A stretch of DNA of 40,453 nucleotides from a virus: the IMG/VR virus record IMGVR_UViG_3300036835_000336, positions 1 through 40,453 of that record; one strand, 5' to 3'. Below the pieces are notes generated by a model that searched no databases, was not told the origin of the DNA, and saw only the letters and a list, made by a program, of their open reading frames with translations. Position numbers and translations under genes: made by a program. Position 1 is the stretch's first letter. Each line of letters opens with the position of its first letter. This document shows positions 26,631 through 35,398 of this stretch, piece after piece.

Positions 26631-28777
26631 GTCCCCCTCCAATGGCGGGCGACGAACCCGGCGGTGCTCCTCGAGCCCGTCCTCAGCCGGGGCCCGCGAT
26701 CGGACGGCGGCGCCGCCTCCCTGGATGTGTCTGCGAACTTGCCGGAGCCGACGCCCTTGAACTCGATGAAGGTATGGCCCGCGTTCGCCCAGACGGTCAT
26801 CCGCTCGCCGGGCCCGGGCTCCCCCCACGACATCAACTGGCCGGAGCCGGCGCCGGGAGCGCCGGGCCGGAAGCCCAGGCCGGCGGCGGCGAGGCAGGCG
26901 ACGACGTAGCCGGAGCAGTCGAAGCCCGGGGGCGGCCCGGAGTTCTTCGACGGCGTATTCGTCCCGGCGTCCGCCGTCCCCGCCCGCGCGTGGCCGCCGC
27001 CCCAGATGTAGGGGAGGTTGCGGTCGCTGATGGCCTTCGCCTCCGCGTAGGCGCGGCCCGTAGCGGAGCCGTCGGCGGCGACGGAGCCCTCGCCGCCGCC
27101 GCCCTCGACGGCGCTCTGGGCCCGCGAGGCGCGCTCAGAGGCGGGCTCGAGCTTCTGCTTGCCGGGCTGCTTGATCGTGACCTCAGCCGTAGGCTCGAAC
27201 CAGTTGCGCCTGACGCCAGTAATCAGCCAGCGGCCGTCGGGCGGGCCGAACCCGGAGAGGAGGATGACTGCTCCGGGCGGGGCCCCCCAGCGGTCGAGAG
27301 CGACCGTCAGCGTCGCCTCGCTGACCGGCTTGCCCCAGTCGACGTCGTACGTCAGGTCGAGCAGGGCGTCGCTCGCGGCGGTGAGCTCGTAGCGGGGGCG
27401 CCGGCGGAACAGCTGCTCCTCGCTCATGTAGTAGACGGCGGAGCCGACGACGAAGCAGCGCCAGCCGACCTCCTCCGCGAGGCGCTGGATCGCCGTCCAG
27501 GAGTCCTCGTCGGCCTCGCGCGCGAACTGGTAGCTCTTTGCGTACGTGCCGCCGCCGCCGGCCTCGCTCTCCGCCGACGGCGAGCCGCCCCAGGCGCGGA
27601 CGGCGCGCTTGCTCTCAGCCTCCCACGGCGCGTAGCCGCCGACGCTGACCTGGACGGCCTTGATGGCGGCCTCGAACCCGCCCGGGACAGCCTTCAGCGA
27701 GCCGTGCTTCTTCAGCCAGCCCGGCGCCGTCCCATGCCCCTTCGCCTGCGGCGTCCCGGAGAGCAAAAACGCGTTGGTGACCAGGCCGGGGTTCATCGTG
27801 TCGGCGGCCGGTATCCAGTTGCGGCCCTGCTGCATCAGCCCGGTGTCGTCGTTGCCCGTCTGGCCCGCCTGCTCGCCCATGACGGACTCCTGGGTGGCGC
27901 ACGCGAGGCAGGCCGCCATGACGTCGGCGGAGCAGTCGAGGCGCTGCGCCTCGCTGAGGATGCCCTCCATCCGCTTGCGCTGAGCGGCGCTCGCCGGCTT
28001 CCCCTTGACGGTCAGGTTGGCGCCGGAGGCGAACCCGCCCGTCGCGGAGGGGTCGGCCAGCGCGGAGCTCGAGCTCGAGGCCGCCCTCAGCGCCGCCGTG
28101 GAGCTCCTGGGCGCCGCGCGCTGGCTCGAGCCCCCGCTATCGGGGTTGTCGATGGGCTGGCGGACGAGGAGGTCGGGGCAGACGAACGGCGGCTTTATGA
28201 GCGTGACCTCACGGAGGAGGGAGAGGATGAACTGCGCCCTCGTCACCTTCGCCCTCGACGCCCGGCGCTCCCCCTTCTTGCGGCGCAGGAGGTAGACGAT
28301 GCGGTCCTCGAACGTCAGCGTGAGCTCCTCGCCCTGGTGCGCGTAGGCGACGGCGACGAGCCGGAACGTCGCGCCATCGAGCGTCACTTGCATCGCGCGG
28401 CCTATGAGCTCCGGCGCGAGCATCGGCTCCCAGCCCTCGTCTACCTCCCGCGGCGAGCGGTTGCGGGCCTTCTTGGAGTCGGCGACCCGCGCGCGCATCC
28501 GCTTCGCCCACGTGGAGAACAGGAGCCCGCCGGGGTCGCGCAAGACGAGCGTGAGCGTCGAGGCGCCCTCGACGGTGCGCTCAATCTCGATGCTGGTGAT
28601 GGCGCCGCGGGCGTCGAGGTCGACGACGCGGCGGTCCGTCCAGTTGAGGACGAGGTCGCTCAGGTCAAGCGTGGGCGCGAGCCCTACGTTCTCCCAGCGC
28701 GCCCACTGCGCCGACGTAGCCCAGGAGCTCGCCCGCCAGCGGTAGGGGTCCTTCAGAGCTCTCGAGGAGGCCGCCAC
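26627..28777 (-). CDS. tail hub protein with lytic-transglycosylase-like insert and C-terminal NlpC/P60 domain
   Basis: A 716-residue fusion. The hub scaffold (gpD/XkdQ-like) appears in two parts, about 40-200 ([32 protein letters not shown]...) and 410-540 ([32 protein letters not shown]...[20 protein letters not shown]). Between them, 255-400, lies a lysozyme/SLT-like segment with E297 in ATQESVM and GLMQQ. The C-terminus (570-716) is NlpC/P60: GFDCSGY with C621 and AGHTFIEF with H668. As a tail-associated lysin it would locally digest peptidoglycan during injection. GTG start directly follows the LysM gene. Confidence 0.82.
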   Translation of the reverse strand: MAASSRALKDPYRWRASSWATSAQWARWENVGLAPTLDLSDLVLNWTDRRVVDLDARGAITSIEIERTVEGASTLTLVLRDPGGLLFSTWAKRMRARVADSKKARNRSPREVDEGWEPMLAPELIGRAMQVTLDGATFRLVAVAYAHQGEELTLTFEDRIVYLLRRKKGERRASRAKVTRAQFILSLLREVTLIKPPFVCPDLLVRQPIDNPDSGGSSQRAAPRSSTAALRAASSSSSALADPSATGGFASGANLTVKGKPASAAQRKRMEGILSEAQRLDCSADVMAACLACATQESVMGEQAGQTGNDDTGLMQQGRNWIPAADTMNPGLVTNAFLLSGTPQAKGHGTAPGWLKKHGSLKAVPGGFEAAIKAVQVSVGGYAPWEAESKRAVRAWGGSPSAESEAGGGGTYAKSYQFAREADEDSWTAIQRLAEEVGWRCFVVGSAVYYMSEEQLFRRRPRYELTAASDALLDLTYDVDWGKPVSEATLTVALDRWGAPPGAVILLSGFGPPDGRWLITGVRRNWFEPTAEVTIKQPGKQKLEPASERASRAQSAVEGGGGEGSVAADGSATGRAYAEAKAISDRNLPYIWGGGHARAGTADAGTNTPSKNSGPPPGFDCSGYVVACLAAAGLGFRPGAPGAGSGQLMSWGEPGPGERMTVWANAGHTFIEFKGVGSGKFADTSREAAPPSDRGPRLRTGSRSTAGFVARHWRGT

Positions 28778-28778
28778 G

Positions 28779-29480
28779 CTACTTCTTCGTCGAGCTCGTC
28801 CGCTTCTTGCGCGCCGGCTTGCGCAGGACCGGGACGCGCAGCCGGGAGCCGACCCGGAGCGCCTGCTTCGCCCCCTTCGTGATGACGTCCTTGTTGAGGT
28901 CGCGGATCTCCGTCCATTTGCAGCGCCGCTTGCGAGCGATGCTCGCCGGGGTGTCGCCCTTCTTGACGGTGTAGACCGTCGTCTTGGACTTGGCGCCCTG
29001 CCGGGCCTTCGCCCGCAGTTGGAGGTACTCCGGCGGGATGTACTCCACGAACGCGAGCGTCAAGTCCTGGCGGACGCGGGAGAAGTCGCTCGAGCGCCGC
29101 AGGACGGTATCGCCCGGCTCGACGGAGTTGAGGACCCACTCGTCGGCGGGCAGCCAGGGGATGCCGTCGATGTCCCAGGTCGACGGCTCGCTCTCGTCGT
29201 CGCCGCGGGCCGCGGCGAGGAGCGCGCGCAGCGCCGGCTCCTGGCTGTAGCCGCCGCCGGCGACCCCGGGCTCCCAGCCGTCGAGCATGACGACGAGCTC
29301 GAGCTCGAACGGGTCGGTGCCCTGCCAGATCGTCATCGAGACCTGCCGGGGGCGCTGGACGGTCTCCCAGCCGCCAACGCCGCCGCTGACCTTCGGGGGG
29401 TCCTCGCCCAGGAGGAACGTCTGGTCGAACTTCGGGTCGGAGCAGCGCAGGCGGACGTAACCGGGAGGCGCGACGGGCAT
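28779..29480 (-). CDS. LysM-domain baseplate protein (XkdP/gp53-like)
   Basis: A 233-residue protein. The N-terminal about 160 residues are beta-rich (VRLRCSDPKFDQTFLLGEDPPKVSGGVGGWETVQRPRQVSMTIWQGTDPFELELVVMLDGW). Residues about 165-222 are a LysM motif (TVYTVKKGDTPASIARKRRCKWTEIRDLNKDVITKGAKQALRVGSRLRVP), which in phage baseplates binds peptidoglycan or the hub. A basic tail ends the protein. It lies between tape measure and hub, as in many simple contractile tails. Confidence 0.85.
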   Translation of the reverse strand: MPVAPPGYVRLRCSDPKFDQTFLLGEDPPKVSGGVGGWETVQRPRQVSMTIWQGTDPFELELVVMLDGWEPGVAGGGYSQEPALRALLAAARGDDESEPSTWDIDGIPWLPADEWVLNSVEPGDTVLRRSSDFSRVRQDLTLAFVEYIPPEYLQLRAKARQGAKSKTTVYTVKKGDTPASIARKRRCKWTEIRDLNKDVITKGAKQALRVGSRLRVPVLRKPARKKRTSSTKK

Positions 29481-29481
29481 C

Positions 29482-31077
29482 TCAGCGCCTCGCCCTCACG
29501 TCGGCGTCCGCCTGCGCCACGGCCGTCATGATGAGGCGGCGGTCGAGGAAGAACTGCGCGGTCGTCCCGCCGGCCGCCACTGGCGCCAGCGCTGAGCTCC
29601 TCAGCGGCGTGATGCGCGTGCCGGCAGGGAAGGAGGCGAGCTCCGGGCCGCGCTCGCCCACCAGGCTGAGGCGCTCCCTCGAGCCGACGACGCCGCCGGT
29701 CGCGTGGCCGCCGATGCCCAGGACGCCGGCGATCTTCTGGCCGATCTTCCCGCCCGGGATGAGGCTCTTGATGGCGTCGAGGATGGCGCCGGGGGCGCTC
29801 TTGATGCCGTTGGCGATGGCCTTGACGATCTGGCCTCCCAGCCGTTGGAAGCCGGAGACGAGCGCTCGAGCTCGCCCGACGGCGCTACGGAAGGCGGAGG
29901 AGAGCGCGCCGCGGATGGTCGAGGCGAGGCGCCCCAGCGTCTTGCCGGCGCTGATGGCGGCGCCGACGAGCGTGCGGATGACGCCGACAATGGCGCGTAT
30001 GAGGCCGATGGTGAACCGGATGTAGACGCCCAGGGCCCGGAACTCCATCTTGAGCAGCTTCAGCGCCACGAACAGAATCGCGCCCACGGCGTAGGCGAGC
30101 ACCTTCAGGACCGGGATGAGGTAGTGGGCGTTCTGGATGATCGGCCGGACCGCCCAGGCGAGTTGCACGGCGGCGTCGGCGGCGGCCCGGAAGATGGGGG
30201 AGAGCGCGCGGCCGGCGGCGCCCAGAGCCCGGGCCCCCGCCCCGCCCTTTGAGAAGAACGGCCCCAGCTTCAGGAGGAGGTTGGCGAGCTTCTCGACGGT
30301 GGGCGCCAGCATCCCGCCGATGCTCTCCTGCAAGTTGCCCATCGCCACCTTCAGGCGCGCGGTGTTCGTAGCCTGAGCTCGAGCGCTCCCCCCGAACTCC
30401 TTGTTGAGCTCGCGGAGGATGACGCCCTGCGCCTTCGCCATATGGCCGTGCTCGACGTACCGCTTGATCGTCTTCTTCTGCTGGTCGTCGAACGTGACGC
30501 CTACCCGGGAGAGCGCGCTGACGCCCTTGATGGGGTCGTTGAGCGCCTTCCCTAGCTGGATGGCCTGCTGCTGGGGGTCGGAGCCCAGCGCCGCGCTCAT
30601 GTCGACGAGCGTCTTGGTCGCCCGGTTGAACACGTCGTTGCCCTTGCCCGTCTCGTTGCGGACCTTCGTAAACGTGAGCAGCATGTTCTCGCCGCCCTGG
30701 ATGACCTCGTCGTCGATGCCCGTCTGGTTGGAGAGAGAGCCGGCGAGGTTGCCGACCTGCCCCGCCGTCACGTTCGCGGTCCCGCCGGTGCTCTTGATGA
30801 CGGCCGCGGTCTGCGCCCCGATCTTGGCGCTGTCCTGGAAGGCCTTGACGGCGTCGACCCCGAACTTGGCTGCCATCAGGCCGCCGCCCACAGCTGCGCC
30901 GGCGGCGAGCGGGCCCAGCGTCCCCATCGCCTTCCCCAGCCGGCCGGTGGGCCGCTCCGCCTTCGTCCCCGCATCGCCGATCTTCCCGACGGCGCCGGCG
31001 GCTCCTCGAGCCTGGCTCTGGAAGGCGGCGGCGCCGGCGAGGCGGAGCTCGATGATGATGGCCTCGTTGGCGGGCAT
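29482..31077 (-). CDS. tail tape measure protein
   Basis: A 531-residue protein. The N-terminus matches phage tail tape measure/minor tail families (LRLAGAAAFQSQARGAAGAVGKIGDAG), then helical segments with KTLVDMSAALGSDPQQQAIQLGKALNDPIKGVSALSRVGVTFDDQQKKTIKRYVEHGHMAKAQGVILRELNKEFGGSAR, a familiar tape-measure motif. Hydrophobic helices occur near residues 325-400. At the usual 1.5 angstrom per residue, it predicts a tail of about 80 nm. It sets tail length and may help DNA cross the membrane. Confidence 0.88.
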   Translation of the reverse strand: MPANEAIIIELRLAGAAAFQSQARGAAGAVGKIGDAGTKAERPTGRLGKAMGTLGPLAAGAAVGGGLMAAKFGVDAVKAFQDSAKIGAQTAAVIKSTGGTANVTAGQVGNLAGSLSNQTGIDDEVIQGGENMLLTFTKVRNETGKGNDVFNRATKTLVDMSAALGSDPQQQAIQLGKALNDPIKGVSALSRVGVTFDDQQKKTIKRYVEHGHMAKAQGVILRELNKEFGGSARAQATNTARLKVAMGNLQESIGGMLAPTVEKLANLLLKLGPFFSKGGAGARALGAAGRALSPIFRAAADAAVQLAWAVRPIIQNAHYLIPVLKVLAYAVGAILFVALKLLKMEFRALGVYIRFTIGLIRAIVGVIRTLVGAAISAGKTLGRLASTIRGALSSAFRSAVGRARALVSGFQRLGGQIVKAIANGIKSAPGAILDAIKSLIPGGKIGQKIAGVLGIGGHATGGVVGSRERLSLVGERGPELASFPAGTRITPLRSSALAPVAAGGTTAQFFLDRRLIMTAVAQADADVRARR

Positions 31078-31080
31078 CGC

Positions 31081-31269
31081 TCAGCGGCTCTTCCGCTGCG
31101 CCTCCGCGTAGGCGTTGACGGCCTCGACCGCCATCGCGCGCATCCACCGCCGCTGGTTCTCCTGGGCTGCCGGTATGGCGGCGACGAGGAGCGCGCGCTC
31201 GAGCGGGCCGGCGCGGAGCAGGTCGCGCGGCGAGACCCCGCAGGCGGCGGCGATGCCCAGGTCGCTCAC
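31081..31269 (-). CDS. tail assembly chaperone, downstream frame
   Basis: A 62-residue ORF, VSDLGIAAACGVSPRDLLRAGPLERALLVAAIPAAQENQRRWMRAMAVEAVNAYAEAQRK. The GTG overlaps the stop of the upstream chaperone ORF (GTGA), so separate translation is possible. It is in the -1 frame relative to the upstream ORF and open across the slippery site at 31287-31281, so it should also be expressed as a C-terminal extension of that protein, as in gpG-GT of lambda and E-E' of P2. Confidence 0.75.
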   Translation of the reverse strand: MSDLGIAAACGVSPRDLLRAGPLERALLVAAIPAAQENQRRWMRAMAVEAVNAYAEAQRKSR

Positions 31270-31775
31270 GAGGCCGGAGCTTCCCCCAGGCCCGGGACCT
31301 CCGCCGGCTGGCGCATCCACTCGAGCAGCCGGGAGGCGTGGGCGTCTATGGCGAGCGCGTTGCCTCCGAACAGCCGCAGGATGACGTCGCGGGCCGTCGG
31401 CTCGAACCCCTCCGGGAACGCGAGCTCGAGGAGCGCGGCGAGCCGGGCGTCGAGGCGGACGGGCTGGCCGTCGAGCTCGAGCTCGCCGCCGGCGCGGTCG
31501 AGGAGGCAGACGCAGGCCTGCGCCATCAGGTCCATGCTCGAGTCGGTCGAGGAGATGTCGGCGAGCTCCCCGCCCTTGTCGATGATGCGCGCGCGCTTCG
31601 CCACGTAGCGGTCCATCTGGCCGGGGTCGAGCGGCCGGTAGCGGACGAACAGGAGCCCCGCGAACGCCCCGCCGATGGGGAGCTCGATTCGCTGCTCCTC
31701 CTGCTGCGCCGCCGCGGCGGCCTGCAACTGGGAGAGGATGCTGCCGGGGGCTCCCTCGAGCTCGAGCTCGCTCAC
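31266..31775 (-). CDS. tail assembly chaperone, upstream frame
   Basis: A 169-residue acidic-helical protein from the GTG at 31775: GSILSQLQAAAAAQQEEQRIELPIGGAFAGLLFVRYRPLDPGQMDRYVAKRARI...DLMAQACVCLLDRAGGELELDGQPVRLDARLAALLELAFPEG.... Position and composition fit the gpG-like chaperone that coats the tape measure during tail assembly. It contains the -1 slippery site near its end, giving a longer fusion with 31081-31269. Confidence 0.78.
   Translation of the reverse strand: MSELELEGAPGSILSQLQAAAAAQQEEQRIELPIGGAFAGLLFVRYRPLDPGQMDRYVAKRARIIDKGGELADISSTDSSMDLMAQACVCLLDRAGGELELDGQPVRLDARLAALLELAFPEGFEPTARDVILRLFGGNALAIDAHASRLLEWMRQPAEVPGLGEAPAS
31281..31287 (-). promoter_or_regulatory. -1 ribosomal frameshift site GGGGGAA
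   Basis: The heptamer GGGGGAA lies in the correct phase (G GGG GAA) six codons before the TGA of the upstream chaperone ORF. Slipping one base back continues in the frame of 31081-31269. GGGGGAA is a slippery sequence used for tail chaperone frameshifting in several actinophages. Position between tube and tape measure genes is canonical. Confidence 0.7.
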
Positions 31776-32218
31776 GACGCCACCAGGCCGACGACGGTGC
31801 ACTCGATCTCAACGAGCGCGGGGTCGTTGCCGGAGGAGTCGTGGTCGGGCATCTGGACCGCCTTGAGCGTCCCCGTAGCCGTGACGGGGTTGCCGCGGGC
31901 GTTGCCGTCGATGTCGAGCGCCTGCTGGCCGATGCTGATGCTGCCGCGGCCCCGGCGGTTGAGGAGGTACCCCATCGAGGGGAGGTCGCGGCCCCAGTCG
32001 AACTCGCGGGAGAGCGTGATGTTCTCCGTCGTCTGCCGGCCGCCCAGGCTGACCTCAGTGGCCATCCCCCCGGGCGTGTACTTCGCCTCTTCGCTGTCGG
32101 CGTTGCCGCCGGTCTTGCGATCCCAGACTCCGAAGTCGACGTCGTCGACGCGGAGCGTAACGAGCCATGTGTCCTCGCGGGTCGGCCGCGCGAGGGGCTG
32201 GTTGAACGGGCCTGCCAT
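31772..32218 (-). CDS. tail tube protein
   Basis: A 148-residue protein, TWLVTLRVDDVDFGVWDRKTGGNADSEEAKYTPGGMATEVSLGGRQTTENITLSREFDW... VEIECTVVGL, beta-rich as expected of a tube subunit. It lies directly downstream of the sheath gene, the order in most contractile tails. The tube stacks as hexamers to form the DNA channel. Confidence 0.82.
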   Translation of the reverse strand: MAGPFNQPLARPTREDTWLVTLRVDDVDFGVWDRKTGGNADSEEAKYTPGGMATEVSLGGRQTTENITLSREFDWGRDLPSMGYLLNRRGRGSISIGQQALDIDGNARGNPVTATGTLKAVQMPDHDSSGNDPALVEIECTVVGLVAS

Positions 32219-32233
32219 CTCCTACTCCTCCTC

Positions 32234-33661
32234 TCAGACCGCCCGCTCGAGCGGCACCTTGGTGATCGGGATGTCGATCCACTCCGCGACCTTGCTCGTC
32301 TTCAGCCGGATGACGGCGATGACGTTGCCGGCCGCGGCGTCGTCGACGGTATTGGCCTCCGCGACCATGACGCGGTAGGCGTCCTGTGGCGTAGCCCCGT
32401 AGAGGGCGTCCATGTCGAAGTAGCGCTGGCAGATCGCGATGAGGTCCTTCGCGAGCTTGGAGTAGAGGTGGCCGCGGCCGTCGATGGGCTCGAAGACGTA
32501 GGGCTGGGCCGCCACGTCCGCCTCGTGCGCGATCGCCATCACGACCCGGCTCTCCCCCAGGAACATCCAGTTCGTCTCCGGGCCCGCCGCCGCCGTCCGG
32601 TAGCCGTACGTCTCAATCGAGCCGTAGACGAGCTTCCCCAGGTTGATGCCCTGGCCGTTCATCGCCTCATGGTCGGCGTCTGACCACTCGTAGAGGAGCG
32701 CGAGCGTGCCGACATGGACGGAGCGGTCGCCGGCCGCTGAGACGGCGGGGTTGCCGGCGGCGTCGACGCGGGCGATGAGGCCCGCCTGGACGGCGCTGTA
32801 GGGGACGATGGTTGTCGCCGGCGCCACGGCCCCCGGGTAGCTCAGCCAGGGAGCGAACAGCCCCGCGTAGCGGCTTGCCTGCGTCGGCTGGATGGCCTCG
32901 ACGGCGGCCTCGAGCTCCGTCCTCGAGCCGGTGTTGGGGGCGTCGAGGAGCGCGACGCGGTGGTGCGTCTCCGCGTGGGCGACGAGCGCCTGGTGGACGG
33001 CGGGCGTCGAGAGCCCGGGGGCGAGCGCCTGGCCGGGCCCCAACTGGTAGCCGAACGCGTCGAGGGCAGCCCCGACGGAGTCGGCGTCGACGGTGTCGTC
33101 GGTCACGCCGCCGGCGAGCGTCGCGGTAGCCGGCGGCGCCGGCAGCGGGTCGGTCGCCGTCGTAGGCGTCAGCCGGATGTACTGGCTGTAGCGGGAGGCC
33201 CAGGCCGCGGCGTCCGCTTGCGTCGCCTCCGCCGGCGAGCGCTCGACCTCCGTGCCGTCGAGCTCGACGACGAGGACCTGCGAGCCCGCCGGCGAGCCAG
33301 AGGGCGGCGCCGCGGTGCTTACCTCGAGGTCGTTGCCCCAGGCGCCGGGCGAGCTCGCATCGACGGTCAGGTCCGTCCCCAGCGTCGCGGTAGCGGCCTC
33401 CGCTGTCGGGCCCGCTATGCGGTTGACGTACAGGGCGGAGCTCGCCTGGCCGGCCTCCGTAAAGAACGCCATGACGGAGTCGCGGAGGACGGAGGGGCCA
33501 GAGCCGAAGAGGTCCTGGTAGTTGCGGAGCGACAGCACCTTCGTCGCGCCGATGGGGCCGCGGTCGGAGAGCCCGACCATGTAGGCCTGTCCGGTATCGA
33601 GGACGGCGCCGCCCCTGGCGGTGTCCTCCTCGATGTGCACTGTGACGCCAGGTCGCGGCAT
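32234..33661 (-). CDS. tail sheath protein
   Basis: A 475-residue protein. The N-terminus PGVTVHIEEDTARGGAVLDTGQAYMVGLSDRGPIGATKVLSLRNYQDLFG is typical of contractile sheath proteins, and the C-terminus (EPIDGRGHLYSKLAKDLIAICQRYFDMDALYG...VAEANTVDDAAAGNVIAVIRLKTSKVAEWIDIPITKV) carries the strand that links neighbouring subunits. It contracts on infection to drive the tube through the cell envelope, which defines this phage as a myovirus. Confidence 0.93.
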   Translation of the reverse strand: MPRPGVTVHIEEDTARGGAVLDTGQAYMVGLSDRGPIGATKVLSLRNYQDLFGSGPSVLRDSVMAFFTEAGQASSALYVNRIAGPTAEAATATLGTDLTVDASSPGAWGNDLEVSTAAPPSGSPAGSQVLVVELDGTEVERSPAEATQADAAAWASRYSQYIRLTPTTATDPLPAPPATATLAGGVTDDTVDADSVGAALDAFGYQLGPGQALAPGLSTPAVHQALVAHAETHHRVALLDAPNTGSRTELEAAVEAIQPTQASRYAGLFAPWLSYPGAVAPATTIVPYSAVQAGLIARVDAAGNPAVSAAGDRSVHVGTLALLYEWSDADHEAMNGQGINLGKLVYGSIETYGYRTAAAGPETNWMFLGESRVVMAIAHEADVAAQPYVFEPIDGRGHLYSKLAKDLIAICQRYFDMDALYGATPQDAYRVMVAEANTVDDAAAGNVIAVIRLKTSKVAEWIDIPITKVPLERAV

Positions 33662-33664
33662 CGC

Positions 33665-34417
33665 TCACCTCTGGGGGTCGGGGAGTTGGTCGTCGGGGCG
33701 GTCCTCCTCGAGGGAGCTCTCCGCCGGCGTTTTCTGAATGCGCGGGTAGACCGCGTCGGTCTGCGGCCAGAGCGGGCTCGTCGGCGCCTCCGGGTCCGGG
33801 GGGACCAGCGGCGTGGCCGGGCCGCGGCCCCACTCGACGACGCGCGGCACCTCAGCCAGGCACAGGACCGTCGCGAGGTGCGTCGAGCGGTCGGAGGTCG
33901 AGGCGAGCTCCGTGTAGCGCTCCCCCTCGACGTCAAGCATCCCCAGCGTCTTGCTCTGGTCGCGCTTCTGGACGAGGGCGCCCCGTACCGCCGTCGCGTA
34001 CATGAGCGCGACAAGCCGCGGCTGCGGCGACGCGCCGTTCGCCGCCTTCAGCGAGCGCGTGACGGTCTGGACGCCTACCTCGAGCGCCCACCGCCACGTC
34101 TGCTGGTGGGAGCTCGCGCCGCCGCCGCGGCGCACCGCCTGCGCTGAGAGCGACCGGACGATGAGGGCGGGGTGCTGGTCCTCCGGCATGTTCTCCATGT
34201 CGGAGCTCACCCGGTAGGAGCGGATCGGGGGGAGCGCATCGGGGGCCCAGCCGGCGCGCCGGCAGATCTCGCAGATGTACGTCCAGAGCCAGGTTTGCAG
34301 GAGCTCCACGACGGCGCCCTCGACGTCATGCGCCCCGATCTGCGGACCAAAGACCTCGAGGGGGTCGTCGTAGGGCTCCGGCCCCCAGGCCTCCGGGAAG
34401 GTTGGGCTGGCGCTCAC
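33665..34417 (-). CDS. tail terminator/neck protein candidate
   Basis: A 250-residue protein. GAVVELLQTWLWTYICEICRRAGWAPDALPPIRSYRVSSDMENMPEDQHPALIVRSLSAQ... resembles a neck or tail-completion subunit (helix then beta sheet), and a Pro-rich C-terminus follows. Placement between the gp10-like protein and the sheath fits a tail terminator. No direct motif assignment, so moderate confidence. Confidence 0.65.
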   Translation of the reverse strand: MSASPTFPEAWGPEPYDDPLEVFGPQIGAHDVEGAVVELLQTWLWTYICEICRRAGWAPDALPPIRSYRVSSDMENMPEDQHPALIVRSLSAQAVRRGGGASSHQQTWRWALEVGVQTVTRSLKAANGASPQPRLVALMYATAVRGALVQKRDQSKTLGMLDVEGERYTELASTSDRSTHLATVLCLAEVPRVVEWGRGPATPLVPPDPEAPTSPLWPQTDAVYPRIQKTPAESSLEEDRPDDQLPDPQR

Positions 34418-34752
34418 GGGCTCACCAGGTCGCTAGCGACGCGCCTCGAGCTCTGCGTGACGAGGACGCGGAGGTTGATCTGCGGCGGCTCCGCCTCCTG
34501 CCGGGCCGTCCCGTAGAAGACGAACCGCGCGTAGGGGACGTCGGAGAGCAGCCGGACGGAGTCAGCTGACGCCTCGACGCGCGGGCGGCTGACGCTGCCG
34601 GAGAGCTTCCCGGAGCGGTTCGTCCAGGCGCCGGGGGAGGCGATGCCGGCGCTCTCGCCGGCGGCCTCGAGGCTCGAGCTCTGGTCCTGCGCCTTCCGGC
34701 CGGCGCGGAGGATGACGGCCTGGGCCCGCTCGTCGCCCTCGACGGTAATCAC
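34414..34752 (-). CDS. HK97 gp10-like head-tail/tail-completion protein
   Basis: A 112-residue protein from the GTG at 34752: ITVEGDERAQAVILRAGRKAQDQSSSLEAAG...TNRSGKLSGSVSRPRVEASADSVRLLSDVPYARFVFYGTARQEAEPPQINLRV. The layout, a helix followed by a VPYARFVFYGT segment, is that of gp10-type neck or minor capsid proteins. GTGA overlap with the upstream connector gene. Confidence 0.72.
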   Translation of the reverse strand: MITVEGDERAQAVILRAGRKAQDQSSSLEAAGESAGIASPGAWTNRSGKLSGSVSRPRVEASADSVRLLSDVPYARFVFYGTARQEAEPPQINLRVLVTQSSRRVASDLVSP

Positions 34753-35381
34753 AGAGTCCCCCGGGTATCGACGTGGCGAGGCGCGGGAGCGATCGGACGC
34801 CCGTCGGCGTCTATGACGCCCCGCCACGTCTCCTGCATCCCCACGAGCCACGCCTGGGCCGCAGAGGGCTCGTAGGGGTCGTCGACGTCGTAGGCCTGCG
34901 GGTTGTTCCAGTTGGCGGGAACGAACAGCGAGGGGCCGGCGCCGCAGGGCTGGTAGGGCGTGCAGAGGTCGTAGGCCCCCGCGGAGCCGCTCTCGCCGCC
35001 GGCGCCGGGCCCCAGCCCGCCATCGACGACGCACTGGTAGAGGCCCTGCAACGCCGCCGTGAGCTCCTCGTTTAGCTGGACGTAGGCGCTGCGGTTGTCG
35101 GCGATCTGCTCCGGGAAGTACGACTTCTCGATGATGCAGGCGGCGGCGAGCGAGACGGCCTGCCGGTAGCCGGCGAGGCAGGCGTCGGGGCTCTCCCAGC
35201 CGACGCGGAGAGCCACCATCGCGTGGGCGACCTCGATCGTCGCCTCGACCTGTAGGACGGTGGGGCGCGTCGCCTCCGTGAAGAGGCCCTGCTCCCGCCC
35301 CTCGTCGTCCTGGGTGCGAGCGCGGAGCCAGACGGCGACATCCTGCGGCGTGCAGATGGGCTCCTCTGGCTCCGTGCTCAT
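34749..35381 (-). CDS. head-tail connector (adaptor) protein
   Basis: A 210-residue helical protein: CTPQDVAVWLRARTQDDEGREQGLFTEATRPTVLQVEATIEVAHAMVALRVG...AGYRQAVSLAAACIIEKSYFPEQIADNRSAYVQLNEELTAALQGL. This pattern of helices with a Pro in between is that of gp6/gp15-type adaptors that bind under the portal. GGAGGGGG precedes the ATG. The Gly/Ser-rich segment after residue 115 is disordered-looking. Confidence 0.72.
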   Translation of the reverse strand: MSTEPEEPICTPQDVAVWLRARTQDDEGREQGLFTEATRPTVLQVEATIEVAHAMVALRVGWESPDACLAGYRQAVSLAAACIIEKSYFPEQIADNRSAYVQLNEELTAALQGLYQCVVDGGLGPGAGGESGSAGAYDLCTPYQPCGAGPSLFVPANWNNPQAYDVDDPYEPSAAQAWLVGMQETWRGVIDADGRPIAPAPRHVDTRGTL

Positions 35382-35398
35382 GGCTCGAGCTCCCCCTC

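Noticed and set aside
26642-28882. 746-residue plus-strand open frame
   Set aside because: It is the antisense of the hub protein, with no recognisable domain and composition typical of a reversed GC-rich gene.
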